DNA of 64,000 nucleotides from contig VSDK01015859.1 of assembly GCA_009767595.1 (NCBI GenBank), positions 286,964-350,963 of the forward strand. Direction: 5' to 3'. A program made the position numbers and the translations under genes. Of this stretch, positions 10,721 to 23,976 are shown piece after piece. Within the stretch, counting starts at the first letter, position 1; each line of letters begins with the position of its first letter. A model generated the notes under the pieces. The model had not been told where the DNA came from, ran no database searches, and saw only the letters and a program-made list of their open reading frames with translations. Source of the stretch: Symbiodinium kawagutii (Eukaryota > Sar > Dinophyceae > Suessiales > Symbiodiniaceae).

Positions 10721-11457
10721 TTGGGAGAGAATGACTGTTGATGATGGTGCGAACCTCAATACGGCATGACAGTAGCAAAGAAATGAACAAGTATACCAGT
10801 CAATGATGATGTTTTTTTCATACAACTGGTGTATCACAAACATGGGGTAACTGGTTTCAAATCATTGAGCATCGTTCATCTAGGCTCTTGACGTTTCAAA
10901 GGTTGTTTTCTCATGTGACCTGTTGGTCAACTCTGCAGGTTGAATAAGTTGGCCAAGACAATCGGACCACGTGCTTTCAAGCATGAGAGAAGAAGCTTCC
11001 CCCACTCAATCCCTCACTCACCCAACCGCATGCGTTTTCTTTTTGTTCTTGATTTCTTTATGTTTTTTGTTCTTTGTTCCCTTTTTCTCTCCCTCTCTCT
11101 CTTTTGTGCTGTGTTTGTCTCTCATCGCATTCTTTGAAAGATAGCACCTGAAGGAAAGAAGGGTTGCAAAGGATCATGAACGTCCATCCAAAAATGAGAA
11201 TCCTGATCATTTTCTGCAGAAGATCAACAAAGTACAACCAGGCACTGTTTACAGATCATTGCACATCATGATTAGCAGGATTGATATATTTATATATACA
11301 TATATACATATATACATAAATAAATCAATAAATAGATAAATAGATAAATACGTAAATGAATGAATTAATAAATAAGTAAATATATATATATATATATTTA
11401 TATATTATATATTTTGTATGTACATATAAAGATACAGATAGTTCTGTCCTTCACTTC
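10721..11457 (+). other. Intergenic region upstream of gene 1
   Basis: No coding exon seen. 11038-11110 is a TTT/CTC-rich pyrimidine tract. 11284-11425 is an AT-rich tract of TATA and TAAATAAA words, ending about 30 bp before the proposed ATG of gene 1. Confidence 0.5.
11433..11437 (+). promoter_or_regulatory. Possible spliced-leader acceptor of gene 1
   Basis: An ATACAG ending at 11437 precedes the proposed start codon by about 20 nt. Dinoflagellate mRNAs generally receive a trans-spliced leader at such an AG. Only position and dinucleotide support it. Confidence 0.3.
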
Positions 11458-14400
11458 ATGGACGCAACCTGTGGAAATGATCCAGTGGTTTGCAAGTCCA
11501 GCCTGCCGGGGTGGAGCAGGTGCATGCCACCATCCCTTAATCATCAACATCCTCAATGGTTCACCAACAAATTAACCATATATAACCAATATTAAGGGAT
11601 TATATAATCATTACTAAGTGATTATATAACCAATATTAAGGGATGGTGCTGCCATAATCACTTAGTAATGATTAGTAAATATGAACCAATATAGTTATCA
11701 ACATCCTCAGTGCTGGTTCATGAATCATTGGTTCACCACGCAACCCAGCCCTTGGCCGTTTTGTAGTGCTTGCTATTCGCAACCCCTGCATTCGCTGGTT
11801 GAACCTGTTGTGAATCAAACAAGATCTCAAGCAGCCTCCAGAGAATATGGTATATATATATATATATATATTTATTTTTTTTTATTGGCGTAGAATATGG
11901 GGGTTTCCTCAAAAATGGTTGGGTTATTGCCAAAAAGAACGACTAAAAGGATGACTTAGGGGGGGCCCTATTTTAAGAAACGCGCAGATGGGTTTGTCCA
12001 TGGCCATGGTGGGGGTACCTAGCCATCGAATAATAGCTATTATTGATAGCGGTGTTGGGGGTACACCATTTTTGGACGGACCCATATATTGTATTCCCTT
12101 GGTATGCAGTGTTGCGTGATTTCACTGTTGGTATTGATGTACCATCTTAGATACAAACCACTTGGCAACTATGCGTATGTCAATATGGTTGATTCGATAT
12201 TATCGGCGATTATTATTTACCATGAACCACACGCTTAAACACTATTGCAATTTAAGATCATATTGTCGTTACCCATGATTTCCCCTGATTTGCTCACAGA
12301 TTTGTGATGTACAGGCATGATCAACAATGTATAGGCCTTGCTTACATCACTTGCTTCAGTTAAGATCCGTTGTAGTTGCCCCTATGCTCATGTGCCCCTT
12401 GGCAGATCGCCAGGAGACCGCGACTTGGGAATTGCGCTGAACCGGGCGCCAGTGGGAGATGGCATCGGCTGATGGTCGGAACTGCAGCTTGGTCCAAGCG
12501 AATTAGGGTTTTGATGAGTCACTGGTTGGTATGATCAAATGGTTGGTTGGTTGACTACTATTTTTCATAGGGGTTGTATCCACCAACCAGCTACTGATGA
12601 TTCTTGATGATTCTTCGTGGTTAACGTTGATAGTTGATGATATTTCACAATGCCTCATCATTCTCATGGCTGTAGCTGATATATAATATCTTGGAGGGCA
12701 AAGCATGGACATGGACCACTTCAGGGTAAACTTGTGCCGACTTTGCTACGGATAAGAGCTGGCGCCAGCGCTAACACGGCGCGGTGCCATGGTACCACCC
12801 TGCTGTCGTCAAAAGGGGGTCTCTGGCAGCCGAATGCCCGGAGAGCCGCTGGGCTGCGATTTCTATGTTTGTGGTCAACCCTTGTCGCATCAGCAGCTGT
12901 CCACAGGGAGGTCAATATGTGGTCGATGATTAGCAATGCTTGGCGATGAATCCTAGTGGGGACTGAAAGGAGGATTCACTTGTGTGTGTGTGAGATTCTT
13001 ATGATACACTGGCACACCGTTGAATGGCAAAGGCCATGTCATCCAGTTCCTCTAGTTGTTGGGTGCTCAGCAGCCTGCACAGCGTTTGGCTGAAGGAGCA
13101 ACGAACAAGACATGGAAACTGATAGAAGCTGCTGTTGGCCTGATCATCTATTGATCTGAGACAAAATAGTACTGTCCGACAAGAGCTGCCACGATCCAGG
13201 TAGTTCAAACGGTCACTACATGGCCATATGGCCCCCTGCGTGGCCGCCATGGAATGCCGTTCTGATCGTGGTTCCATAGCCCGATCTGTGAATGATCATA
13301 GCGATCCAATGGCAGGGCCAATGAAGTTTGCTATAAGCATTTGGGCAAATCATGATCAAGGGTTCTTAACCCAAGTTCCACGGCTTACTTTCCCGAAAAA
13401 CACAGTTGATTGAAACCTTCAAAAGATGATGAAACCGTTTGAGCCAGAGGTACTGCTGTTAGGATCGAAGTCATCTTGCAATGGCAGCCATGGAGCAGCT
13501 TGTTGGTCCCAGTGGGATGGGTGGGGTGTCCCAGTGCTTGTCCAACAGCCATGACGCGAACCATGGGATGGTCCAACCGCCCCACCGGTGGTCCAAGTCG
13601 CATGCCACCGAAAAGGGCCAGCTGAAAATGATTCAAAGTAGAGGCATAATGATGTCACATGTGTGTATACATACAAGTTACAAGGTTCTAGCTGGTCGTG
13701 GTTTATGGTTCTGCTACTAAACACGGGGAAAAAACCTTCAGGAACCATGCTCAATCATGATTCATTCTCACTTAACAATCGTTTTCGCAGCATTCGACCA
13801 TCATTGAGTCATGATTTGACCATCATTGAGTCATCATTCAGTCATCAACTGACCATCAACCAGCCATCGCTTCCCCCATCAGCCATCCCTGGCCGCCGCT
13901 TCACGCCTTACGCTTGGCTGCCCTAAGGACCCAGTTTGTGGACCTCGGCCCTGATGGACTTGGACCCCAGCAGGCCGACAGGATGTGGTCGCCTTTCTGG
14001 GTAAAGATCCGGTTTCGACCATCAAGGTCTTGTTCAACCCTGGGCTCTTGAGGCGAAATGCCTGTCAACGAGCAATATCGTGTTGATTGCTCCTCAAATT
14101 GAAGTGTTGTCACATGAAAACCACAACAATGATGAACAATGATGATTAATAGAATGATTTGCTAAGGATTAATCATCATAATCATATGTTTATCTCAAGC
14201 ATGAACAATGATGACAATGCTTATTCATTTGTGGCTGTTGAATAGCTTATTGATGGTTGAGCAAAGGATCAAGGAATGAGCATTGATTAGGACCATTGGG
14301 TGTTAACTTATGAACAACGATGATTATTAAACAATGAGAATCAGGTGAACAATATCATTATTGAATCATTATGAACATATGAGTTGTTGATTATTATTGA

Positions 14401-17400
14401 ATCACTATGATTATAGAACAAGTGGTGTGAATATATTGACAATGAACATCATGACACTAATGGGAACGATCAGTATGGTCAATCATGAGATTGCCACAAT
14501 AATGAGGACAATAACAAGCTAATGTCATGATGAACAATCTCATGATTGAATCATATGATGAACAATGTTTATTAATAGATTATTGATGGTTTCAGTGAGA
14601 ACAATGATGAACAATGATGAGCACTGCTTATTATATAACAGCATGCATCTAGAAGTACTGATTGATGGTTGAACAAAGGATTAAGGAATGCGGATGGGTT
14701 ATGACAATTGGGTGTTAGCTTGATTGATTGGCTGGTTGATTGATTGATTGATTGATTGAAAATGGTTGGTTGAGAATGGTCAGTGGCAGTTCATTGAAGA
14801 TGATTGCGCTTGGCCAAATGTTGAACGATGAGTAATAATGGTTGATGATGGTTAGTGATGGTTGAAGATTGCCAACATTGGTTGATGATGTCCAAGCCTG
14901 GTTAATAAGGGTCAATGACTTGGCGCATAATCGTAGATAGCTCAAGATTGAGGGTATGAGATAGTTATGGGCTATGGGTAGCCAGCTGTAAGATTACTAG
15001 GGTCGCATCGACTTCTCCGCAGGGGAACTCTAGTGATCCCAGAGAGTTGATGTGACTTCACCTCTTGACTGTAGTTAATACTAGTTACTAAGTCTGATGA
15101 TTGTTTAGTGATATTGACTAGTTAATGCATAGTAGTTTATAATAGTTTGAAATAGTTAATCATGGACAAACATAGTTAGTCATAGCTGATAGTGGTTACT
15201 GTAACCATAGCCAATAATTGTTGATTTTATTTGATAATGGTTGATAACAACTTATCATAGCTAACACTAGTTAATAGTAGTTGATAATACTTAATTACTG
15301 TAGTGGTACAGTAGTTAATAACATTTGGTAAGCATATTAAAAAACAAGATAATGGTCAACACACAGCTAGCTCCAAGATTTCATGGTTGGTTCACTTGCT
15401 AGCCAAATTCACAATAGTGGTTGGTTGGCAATGGTGGTTCAGCCAACAATTGTGGTGACGGCAAATCGATGTTTAATTCATGCTTAGTCAGTGATGGTTT
15501 AGAAGGTTTGGTCGGTGATGGTAAATGCTGATTGCAGTAGTGAGAGTGATGTTGACTTTCCAACTCCAGAGTAATGACTGTGTTGGTCAATATCAATATC
15601 TACAGGTTCTGTAATGAATGGTTTGTGATGGCTGATTGCCAATGATGAAAATTTATTGCGGTGCATGGTTTGTTGGTTGGTTGGGCGAGGTGCTCCATGA
15701 TTGTGAATAGTCGGAGGAAACACATGTGACAGTAGCTGGTCAATACTTCAACGGTTCTGATTTTTGTTCTTCGTAAGATTACCTGGGATGTCAAGGATGT
15801 TAACATACTGATATAAACATACAATTTTAGATTAAATACATACATTTACAATTTACAATAGTAATGATGAAGTGAATAACTCTTCACCTACTAGCGTACC
15901 ACTATGGTGGCTAATACACATCGGACCATATCGGACCGATATTTTTTTGTTATTTTTGTGGGGCTCTTCAAAGACAAAAAAACAGTCCATGCCATGCACC
16001 CACTTGTATCAGTGATATCAACTACATAAATCAGATCGTTGTTGTTGTTGTTGTCGTTGTTGTTGCTGCTGAGCCACTGTCTTAGGATTGTCAAAGTGTA
16101 TTTAGGTTTACTAAACTAATTGTTTGCTGTTGACATATGTCATTTTATTGTGCAGCCGTATGAAAGTCCATACCAACTTTTCGGTGGTCATGTAAAATCA
16201 TCACATATTGGATATCTAAATAATTTTGAGTCATTAGGTGCAATGATTGGCAGTGGTGTCCACGGAATAAGTGGTAATCGTATATGCAATAGAGATCTTG
16301 CTTGTTGGATGTGCACAACCCATTTTCATTTGGATTGCTGGAGTATAGCGACCGTAGCTGGAGTATAGCTATAAAATTTGTAGTTGTAATTGATACACGT
16401 GTCGTGTAGCTACAAAAACCTGTATGATTGTATGGGTGTTTCTCAAAATACGGGCACCCCCAAAATGGTTGGTTTATTATGATAAACAGTTAATCTAGAT
16501 GACTTGGGGGCGTCCGTATCTTGAGAAACCGCCATAGCGTTAATTGATGTTCATAATGATTGATAATCTATATCAACATTTTGTAATTTTACGAGTATTA
16601 TCCATTGACAAATGGTTGGTTGGTTGGTTGAGGGCTGGCTCAACTACGAACCAGGTATCTTCTCACAGCTCTTGCCCTGTCCTGTCATGCTCATGCGCGC
16701 AGGGAGGGTGGTCGCTTCTCGCTGGAACTCTGGCGCTTCTACGAGTCCTTCCGGGCCTGGATGGCTGGTGGTGGGGAGGGAACGAAGCCAAAGTGGTCTT
16801 AGAGGTGGGCTGCTGGTGGTTTTATAGGGAAACCATGGCTAATAACGGTTAATGATAGTGGGAAATAGCCAACAATACTGGTGAAACAACTACTCGTTGG
16901 TGGTTTGATTTGACCTGATTTTCCCTAATGATTATTAACATATTGTTTGTTGACTTGCGCATATTTTTCGTAACGGGGTGGTTCAACGACCACCCAGGTA
17001 GTCAAACATGATTATGGCTTACCATTTTGCTGAACCCCCAGGGCTTGCGAATCATGGTTGACAATGGTTCGTGATTGAACTTTACCAACGCTAGCATTAA
17101 ATGGTCTACAGGGATTTATCCAGCAAAACATGGCTTACTTTTACAGATTTTGGGGATGTAGTGATAGTTGGTACATTAACAAGAACGACAACAAGCGATT
17201 GGATGGTTCATCTCACTTGCGAGGGAATGAAACAACTGAACTAGTGGTCGGATTATCCAATGGATATCCCCAACAACTGGGGAGCGATTTCGGGCCAATC
17301 CAAATTGTTTGGTCACGTCGTATTTGGTATCGGCAATCCCAACTCTCAATGATTGAGTTCTAGTAATGTAGTATGTTGGAGTATAACGATTCCGCAAATA

Positions 17401-20400
17401 GGGGGTTTCTTAAAATAGGTAACCCCCAAAGTTATGGGTGGTTTATTTCCATGAAATAAACCACACATAGTGGATGAGTACTGGGTGTAGACCCAGTATA
17501 AACCACAGATAGTGTATGAGTATGGAGAATCCCTACATGGGGGGGGGTTCTTAAAATAGGTAATCCCCAAAGCTATGGTTCCTTTGCTTTTAAAAAATAC
17601 ATAAGATGATACAGTGGATGAGCATTGGGGGTACCTCCAGCTATTGAGAAGCCACCACCACCATTGGTGCCTCTCAGGAGCCCATCTCATTGAAGAGCGG
17701 CACCTTTTCCTCGCAGGTGCGGGGCGTGGATGTGACCAGTGGGCCGCTGCCATGGCGAGGTTCGTGGGTGACCCGTGTGGAGCCGTGTGGTGGTTTCTCA
17801 ATAGCTGGAGGTTACCCCCAGTTATCATCCACCGTACGTGCTTTGTAGTACTAAACCATGAACCATCCATTTTGGGGGTTCTCAATTTTGAGAAACCCCT
17901 GTATTTGGAATTACGAGCCATTGACAACTGACAGGCAGCTGCTATGTCTCAACAGTATCAACCATTATCAACATTTGCATACATTTGCTGAGTGATTGCT
18001 AGTTACTCATAATAACGCACTTGGTGGTTTTAAACATTCGAATTTTCCCTAGTATTTATTTACACATGGTTGGTTGACCAAAAATTTTCATCCGGGTTGA
18101 AACCACCAACCAGAATACATTTCCTTTCCCCTGCCAAGATCACTGTCAGGGGGCCGCTTCGAAGGTGGGAAAACAATTGAAGTGATTGATTTCTACCGGC
18201 AATCATTGCAGATCTGGCATAGCTTACGAAGCTGGTTTCAGTTGTGGAATCGTCCAAGTGCACCATCCCATCCAATATCAATCTAGCAGCGGCCTGCCCT
18301 GCCATTGCTGTTTGTTGTTGGCCATTTTCCATTATCATTCGCCATGTCATGTTGTAAGTATTGTAATTCCGAGCATCATCAAAAGCATCATTGTACCATC
18401 ATTGTTCACTGTTAAAATTTAACACAGGCATCATCAAGCTGTGATTTTGTCCTGTGGTCAAGCATCATGCCCCGCATCATTCACCATGCGGTTCACCAGA
18501 ACTACTCGCGTCAGTTTTTTGTTCGACCTCCCGAGTTCAGGCGCGACGTTCTTCAGTCCGTCGCGAGGAGTGGGAGGGGAGTGGGGCACAGATGGTGAAA
18601 GTTCTACCGTGCAATTTTATGAAGTTGGAATTCGAATAGGTGAAGTTGAGATATTGCCCATTTTCATAAAGTTGCTGCTAGTCGTTGGCATTTTTTCACA
18701 ACAAATACTAGGATAACTGGTGCACAAATATCAGCCATTAGTAGCTATCATTTGTAGTGGAGCGTCAAAGAATATTCATGAACTCCCACTGATCGGGACG
18801 GATCATCATACCATAAAACAACATTCACCATTCCAACAATCAGAAACAACCAGGAAGCTATCATCAATCATCATCATCATCATCAGCCATAAGTAATCCT
18901 CATTGATCATCATTTACCATGAAATATTGTCAATCATGATGAACATCAATTAAGCATATGGTGGTTTCTCAAAATGGTGGTACCCCCAAAGCATGTGTTT
19001 AATTGATCTTTAAAAGGCACCAACCATTTTTGTTGGTTACCTACTTTGAGAAACACCCATATGATTGACAAGTAGCTAGCCGTCATTCATCATTATCATC
19101 ATTAATCAACCATTATCAATTATAATCACAAAGTAATCATCATAAACCTGCATGAAACATCAACTAACCATGATAGACCACTATGAACCATCAAGTGACC
19201 AGAGTAAACCAGTAAGTAATCATCACAAACCATCAATCCACCATGATTTAACCATTGTCAATCATCATAAATCAGCACCTCACCATCAACTAGGCATTGT
19301 GAAACCATCATTGACCATTCATAAACCATCATTGCCAGTGATTTAACCATCATTGACCATTCAGAAACCCTCATTGCCAGTGATTTAACCATCATTAACC
19401 ATTCATAAATCATCACAAACCATCATTAACCATCATTGCCAGCCCTGAATTTCCAGTTCTCTGCCAGTGCTCACCATGTCGGAGAGAGCGAGGATCTTCG
19501 TGTCACGCTCTACGGGCACTACACCTTACGAGAGGTGGGACCGATGAGATCGACAAGGTGAGCTCTCCAACAAACTGCGGCAGTTGGTTGATAACTAGGG
19601 TAGCTATAAGATGGCATAGCGGTCCAACTATAATTTATTGTATGAGTATAGAGTTACAGTAACTAGGCTTAATTAGCGTTTTACTGGCATATTCTCCAAT
19701 TTAAACTTGCGGGGGTGTACGAGCATATTAGCTAGCCTATAAGTGGGACGGGGGGCACCTTGTACGTGCAGATAGCCAAAGAAGCACTAATAACATACAA
19801 TAGCAAACATTTCAAGTTACCATGTTGGAATTGCTGCTTGCGTTTCACGAAGACAGCTATCCATTACGGACAAACCCGTATGTTGATGGATTGTACTGGG
19901 AAATATGGGAAATGGGTTCAAGCCACGTGGTTTCAAGGAAAATCCAATTAGAATACAGGAGCGGAGTTTTTGTTGAGATGCAAAGACAGATAAAGGACTC
20001 GTCCTGGAGATGTGTTGCCCAGAGACCCACCCAAAAAACAATGCTCATGTGAGAAACCAACAGAGAATTGCAACTAGTTTTGATTCGAACCATGCGGTGC
20101 ACCGCTCGCTGTTCCCATGTGCTGGTCGTCTTGTCTTTGTGACCCCTTGCGACTAAGACCAGCGGGGGCGGGGGTGAAGATTGGGCTAAAAAGAACTGGA
20201 CTTATTCTGAGATACTGTTGCAGGGGAGGTTGATGTGATGATGACATGTGGTCAATATTGGTCAAGTGACTAGTATGACTAATCATTGATAGGATGATGA
20301 TTGGTAGCCATTGGTTATGGCAACCATGATACAGTTGGCTACCAATCATCCTCCTATCAATGATTAGTCATCCTACTAGTATCATGATAACTATCACCAT

Positions 20401-20629
20401 AAATAGCCATAACCAGTTGTGATTGGTCAATGATTATTCATGGTTGTTAGTAGGGGACGGCGATCCGTTACCTGTTACGGCTGTTTCCATGGCGTGGAAC
20501 CAGGTGCCGGCCCTGGCTTTGTCGGGCTTCAGTGAAGAGGGCCTCAACCAGGCACCGGGGAGGTTGAGTGACGTTGCACAACTTGACGACTGGAGGGGGG
20601 TCTCAAGTCATAGGGAAACCCAAAGGTAG
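11458..20629 (+). CDS. Gene 1: hypothetical protein, 12 small exons
   Basis: Exons: 11458-11519, 12406-12455, 12830-12857, 13488-13547, 13928-14000, 15023-15045, 16703-16767, 17717-17759, 18150-18164, 18463-18567, 19468-19534 and 20504 to 20562 or onward. Codon phases match at every junction. Most donors are GT; exons 2, 3 and 10 use GA and exon 4 uses GC. The product starts MDATCGNDPVVCKSSLPGW and includes DLGIALNRAPV, TQFVDLGPDGLGPQQADRMW, SLELWRFYESFRAWMAG, NYSRQFFVRPPEFRRDVLQ, VTLYGHYTLREVPALALSGF and SEEGLNQAPG. If exon 12 runs on to TAG at 20627-20629 the protein has 238 residues; a GT donor at 20563 leaves an alternative end. No membrane segment or known domain was recognised. The 15 nt exon 9 and 23 nt exon 6 are the weakest links. 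Function unknown. Confidence 0.6.
16433..16534. mobile_element. MITE-like family 1 copy (intron 6 of gene 1)
   Basis: Inverted ends GGGTGTTTCTCAAAATACGG and its near complement ending TATCTTGAGAAACCGCC. The core carries AAAATGGTTGGTTTATTATG, the reverse complement of the AATAAACCAACCATTTT core of other copies, so this copy is inverted. No coding capacity. Confidence 0.7.
16893..16995. mobile_element. MITE-like family 3 copy (intron 7 of gene 1)
   Basis: Left end GTTGGTGGTTT; internal GACTTGCGCATATTTTTCGT and ACGGGGTGG, shared almost exactly with the copy at 29529-29640. The right end is degenerate. Confidence 0.5.
17788..17900. mobile_element. MITE-like family 1 copy (intron 8 of gene 1)
   Basis: Ends TGGTGGTTTCTCAATAGCTG and TCAATTTTGAGAAACCCC, with the ACCATCCATTTTGGGGGTT core near the right end. 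It begins 28 bp after the donor of exon 8. Further diverged copies lie at 17400-17560 and 17545-17660. Confidence 0.65.
18020..18113. mobile_element. MITE-like family 3 copy (intron 8 of gene 1)
   Basis: Left end TTGGTGGTTTTAAACATTCG, internal ATGGTTGGTTGACC and TTTTCATCCGGGTT, right end GAAACCACCAACCAG. The terminal 14 bp are complementary. Confidence 0.65.
18955..19063. mobile_element. MITE-like family 1 copy (intron 10 of gene 1)
   Basis: Begins CATATGGTGGTTTCTCAAAA and ends TTTGAGAAACACCCATATG, an inverted repeat of about 20 bp. The core includes CCAACCATTTTTGTTGG. Good ends make it useful for defining the family. Confidence 0.75.
20270..20380. repeat. Long near-perfect hairpin (intron 11 of gene 1)
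   Basis: A left arm of about 40 bp (from CTAGTATGACTAATCATTG to GATGATTGGTAGCC) is matched by a right arm (from GGCTACCAATCATCC to CAATGATTAGTCATCCTACT). The loop is about 27 bp. It differs from the three MITE-like families and looks young because few mismatches have accumulated. Confidence 0.8.
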
Positions 20630-21450
20630 GGATGATTTACCTAATGATTTCCAGTAATTGGTTGTTTCATATTGAATGATTACTAGTGATTTGGGGATCA
20701 CCTACTAACTGAAACAATCATTACTGGTAATTGATTTACAGGATTACTAGTCATTACCAGTAATGATTGATTCATATTAAACGGTTTGGGGATCACCTAT
20801 TCTGAGAAGGACCAATTTAAGACAGAGATTCAACCACCGCAGCTAACAATGTTGATGGTTCAGCACACCCGTCTGCAACTATATATTACAATCGGCAACA
20901 GTCTTCGATGATGGTTGATTAGAAAAGGGTTTACCGTTTGGATGTACACGATTTGGTGGAACTTGTTAGGACTTATCAACCGCTAATTTCCAACCAGCCA
21001 GGCAGCATTTTTTTCAGTCAAGAATTTGACATTGTTAAGCTGGAAGCCTTGGAATGAGTCATGTGTTGCAATGCCATGTTTTTTCCTCACATCCACATGC
21101 TGAGCAGAATGCCATCAGCCATCACCATGAAGGTGATGTCCACTAGTGACACACCATTTGTTAGGACAATGCAGTATCACTGTGTACCACCGAATTTCTG
21201 TAGCAGTAGGCAGGCTTGAAGCATTGCCTATGCCACGGAAATTTGGGGCTCGAAGTAACCACGGTATACAGCTGGGTGACCCATGGGGAGCCCATGTAAC
21301 ATCATTCACAGCGTCCGGCCGATGTCCGCCATGGCTTTCAGCTTAGGAGCTCAGCGGCGAGCGGATCCTGTCACGCATTGCTTGCATAGCTATGCATAGC
21401 TCAGATCTCTGTGTTGCAGCCGTAGGATTTGGCACGTCACAACCACGACA
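20630..21450 (+). other. Gene 1 / SWEET intergenic region
   Basis: Starts inside a degenerate family 1 element (20600-20650). 20640-20790 contains repeated words around ATTACTAGT and TTTGGGGATCACCTA. No coding exon is supported; frames at 21115-21350 on both strands lack motifs. Confidence 0.4.
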
Positions 21451-21456
21451 CAGCAG
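21451..21456 (+). promoter_or_regulatory. Possible spliced-leader acceptor of the SWEET gene
   Basis: CAGCAG ending at 21456 lies 63 nt before the SWEET ATG, and the sequence after it becomes GC-rich like an exon. This fits a trans-splice acceptor with a 63 nt 5' untranslated region. The leader itself is added in trans and would not be seen here. Confidence 0.4.
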
Positions 21457-21519
21457 ACGCCAAGGGCGCAGCTGCGCATTCGCTTGGATCGACGCTGCAC
21501 GCCCCAGAAGCTGATCGCC

Positions 21520-23914
21520 ATGGCGGCCGATTTCATTCTGGACACCGTGGCTGTGTGCTTCGCGGTGTTTTTCATGACGGCTCCTTTGTCCCAGCATCCT
21601 GGCACATAGCGACTTGGAAATGCGGATATTATTGATTTATCTCATGACCATCATCACCAATGAAAAAATATATTTTCCAGAATATCAATGGGTTTCAAGC
21701 ATCATCATGACCCAGTTGTTCATCGGTTATCCTTAATGAACCAGTAATAGATTCGGAAACTGCCACACAAAATCATTTATGAACAAAGCATGACAAAATC
21801 ACGTGAACCGATAGATACATCAATCAATATTAGTCAGATCAAACGACAAAAATGTGTTTGTGAATTTGAAAGCAAGTTTGTTTTCTTCTATTGCCATTGG
21901 TGAAGATCCAAGCAAAGACTATTGAGTGTATTTTTTAAATGTGAACGGAGGGAGTACCAGATTTGCTCTTGATAAAACCGATGCTGTAAGTCTGTAATCC
22001 TCCAGACAGCAGCAGGAAACATACCGTATTGTTTTGTGGTTTCCAAACCTCATGTTTGAGCATGCGAAAAGTGCTTCCACTGCTATAAACAATCCTCAGA
22101 GATTTCAAATTGATCATGTTGTGAATGATCTTCATAGTTGAACTGGTTGGAGGTTTCAAACATTTGTTGCTTTCCCTATTAACAACTGGTTGGTTGACTC
22201 ATATGTTTCATAGGGATTAAAACCACCAACCAGATGATCATTCTTGATCATGATCCATCAAGATGATTGATCTAATTGAATCCAAATGATGTCTCCCCAT
22301 AGCATTTACAAATCACCACTGGGATGCCCACTGCAACTCACCACTGGGATCCCTTAGCGTTTCGCGGACCAAGCGTTTCGCGGACCAAGCGTCGTTTCCG
22401 CTGAGGGCCATCGATGTCTTTGGCACGCCCGCGAAAGTGCGATACGTCACTGGGTGTTGTTGGTGGATTGCTGGAAGGTTTTGAGGGACTAGTTTACTTG
22501 AGGTTTTGTGGATTAAGGATTTTTAGTACACATGACCAATCGTGTACTAAAGCAGTGGATTACTTTTTTATAGGGATTGCTTTGGTTAGATTAGTGCTTT
22601 CGGGATTGCGGATTGATTTACCACACACATCCAATACCCATAAAATCTGTTTTAGCCATTCATATATGTTATATAAATATATAATTATATACTTATACCC
22701 ACTAAATTTGTTTTAGCCATTGATTATATATACAATATAGCTATAATTCTCTAAACTTTTATCCTTTAGAGAGATATTCCTTGGGATATGGGATCCATCT
22801 GCGCCAGCAAGGTGAATCCCATCAATTTGCTTTGCTTCTACCTGAACTGCATTACTCAGCTGCTTGGACGCTGCGAAGCCGGCGGAGTGGCGGGCTGGGC
22901 CTCCTGTTTCTGCGTGTGTGGATTCCAGGTTGGATCGCCTGCGGCCATTCTTACAGAATCTGGTGCACAGACAGTATCTGGTTGGTGGTTTCTAGTTGTT
23001 GTTTGATTGTTCAAGCATACTGATTGGGATGATGGCTTCTAGTTGACCAGGATGTGTTTGGGATGGGGCAACTAACCAAACCAAATTCCCCTTGGCGACT
23101 TGTGCCAACACAGTGCCAGTCGCAGTTCCAGACCCATTGAGTGCAGGGCTTGTCTCATTCTTCTTAGTGTATATGCAGATATGCGTGTGTGTTTGTAATG
23201 CGCAGGTATTTGTACATCTATTGCAGCATATGCATGAAACAAAAAGGCTAATGTCACCCTTTTGATACGTACCCCGTACTCAACAATTGTGTTGTGCTGA
23301 TGGGCAAGCATCATCACGTTGCTTATTCCTGGTAGTGACCGTTTGGTCTTTCTTGGTGATTCTCTTCTATTGTTATTCATTGCTTGTTTCAGACCGTTGT
23401 AACCCATGGTAAGGGGATCAGATGACTGTATTTGCATCAGTCATTTACCATTGAGCACTGAATGAAATTGAGGCAGCCAGCCATGTCCAACAAACCAGGA
23501 TTATTTGAGGAGCAATTTATGGCCCTGAAAAGCAGTAAGCATAAATAGATATTCACTTAATTTTACATATTTGTTTTTACATATGTATATTTATATATAT
23601 ATATATATGGATACTTGGATACTTACACATGTTTTCCAAATTTCACATATAGTATTGGTTTGCATTTATACGTGTGTTTGTGTGATTGAACTTTTCACCA
23701 ATCAAAGAGGCCGTTCATCATGTATGTTGATGACTAGATAGTGAATCACCTGTTCAGTGAAGCAACAAGCAGATCGCTGGTTGATGTATTGTGTGGTTGC
23801 ACAACTCATGAAAAGTCATGTAGATAATGACTATCTTTATATATATATGTATATATACAAAGATATGTACAACAACTCATGTTTATGATATTGTTTGATG
23901 TGGTTTGATTTGGT

Positions 23915-23976
<62 letters not shown>

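Noticed and set aside
19820-20052. 76-residue + strand frame beginning MLELLLAFHEDSYP
   Set aside because: Lies between two phase-matched gene 1 exons; it fits no splice chain, and the opposite strand is equally open.
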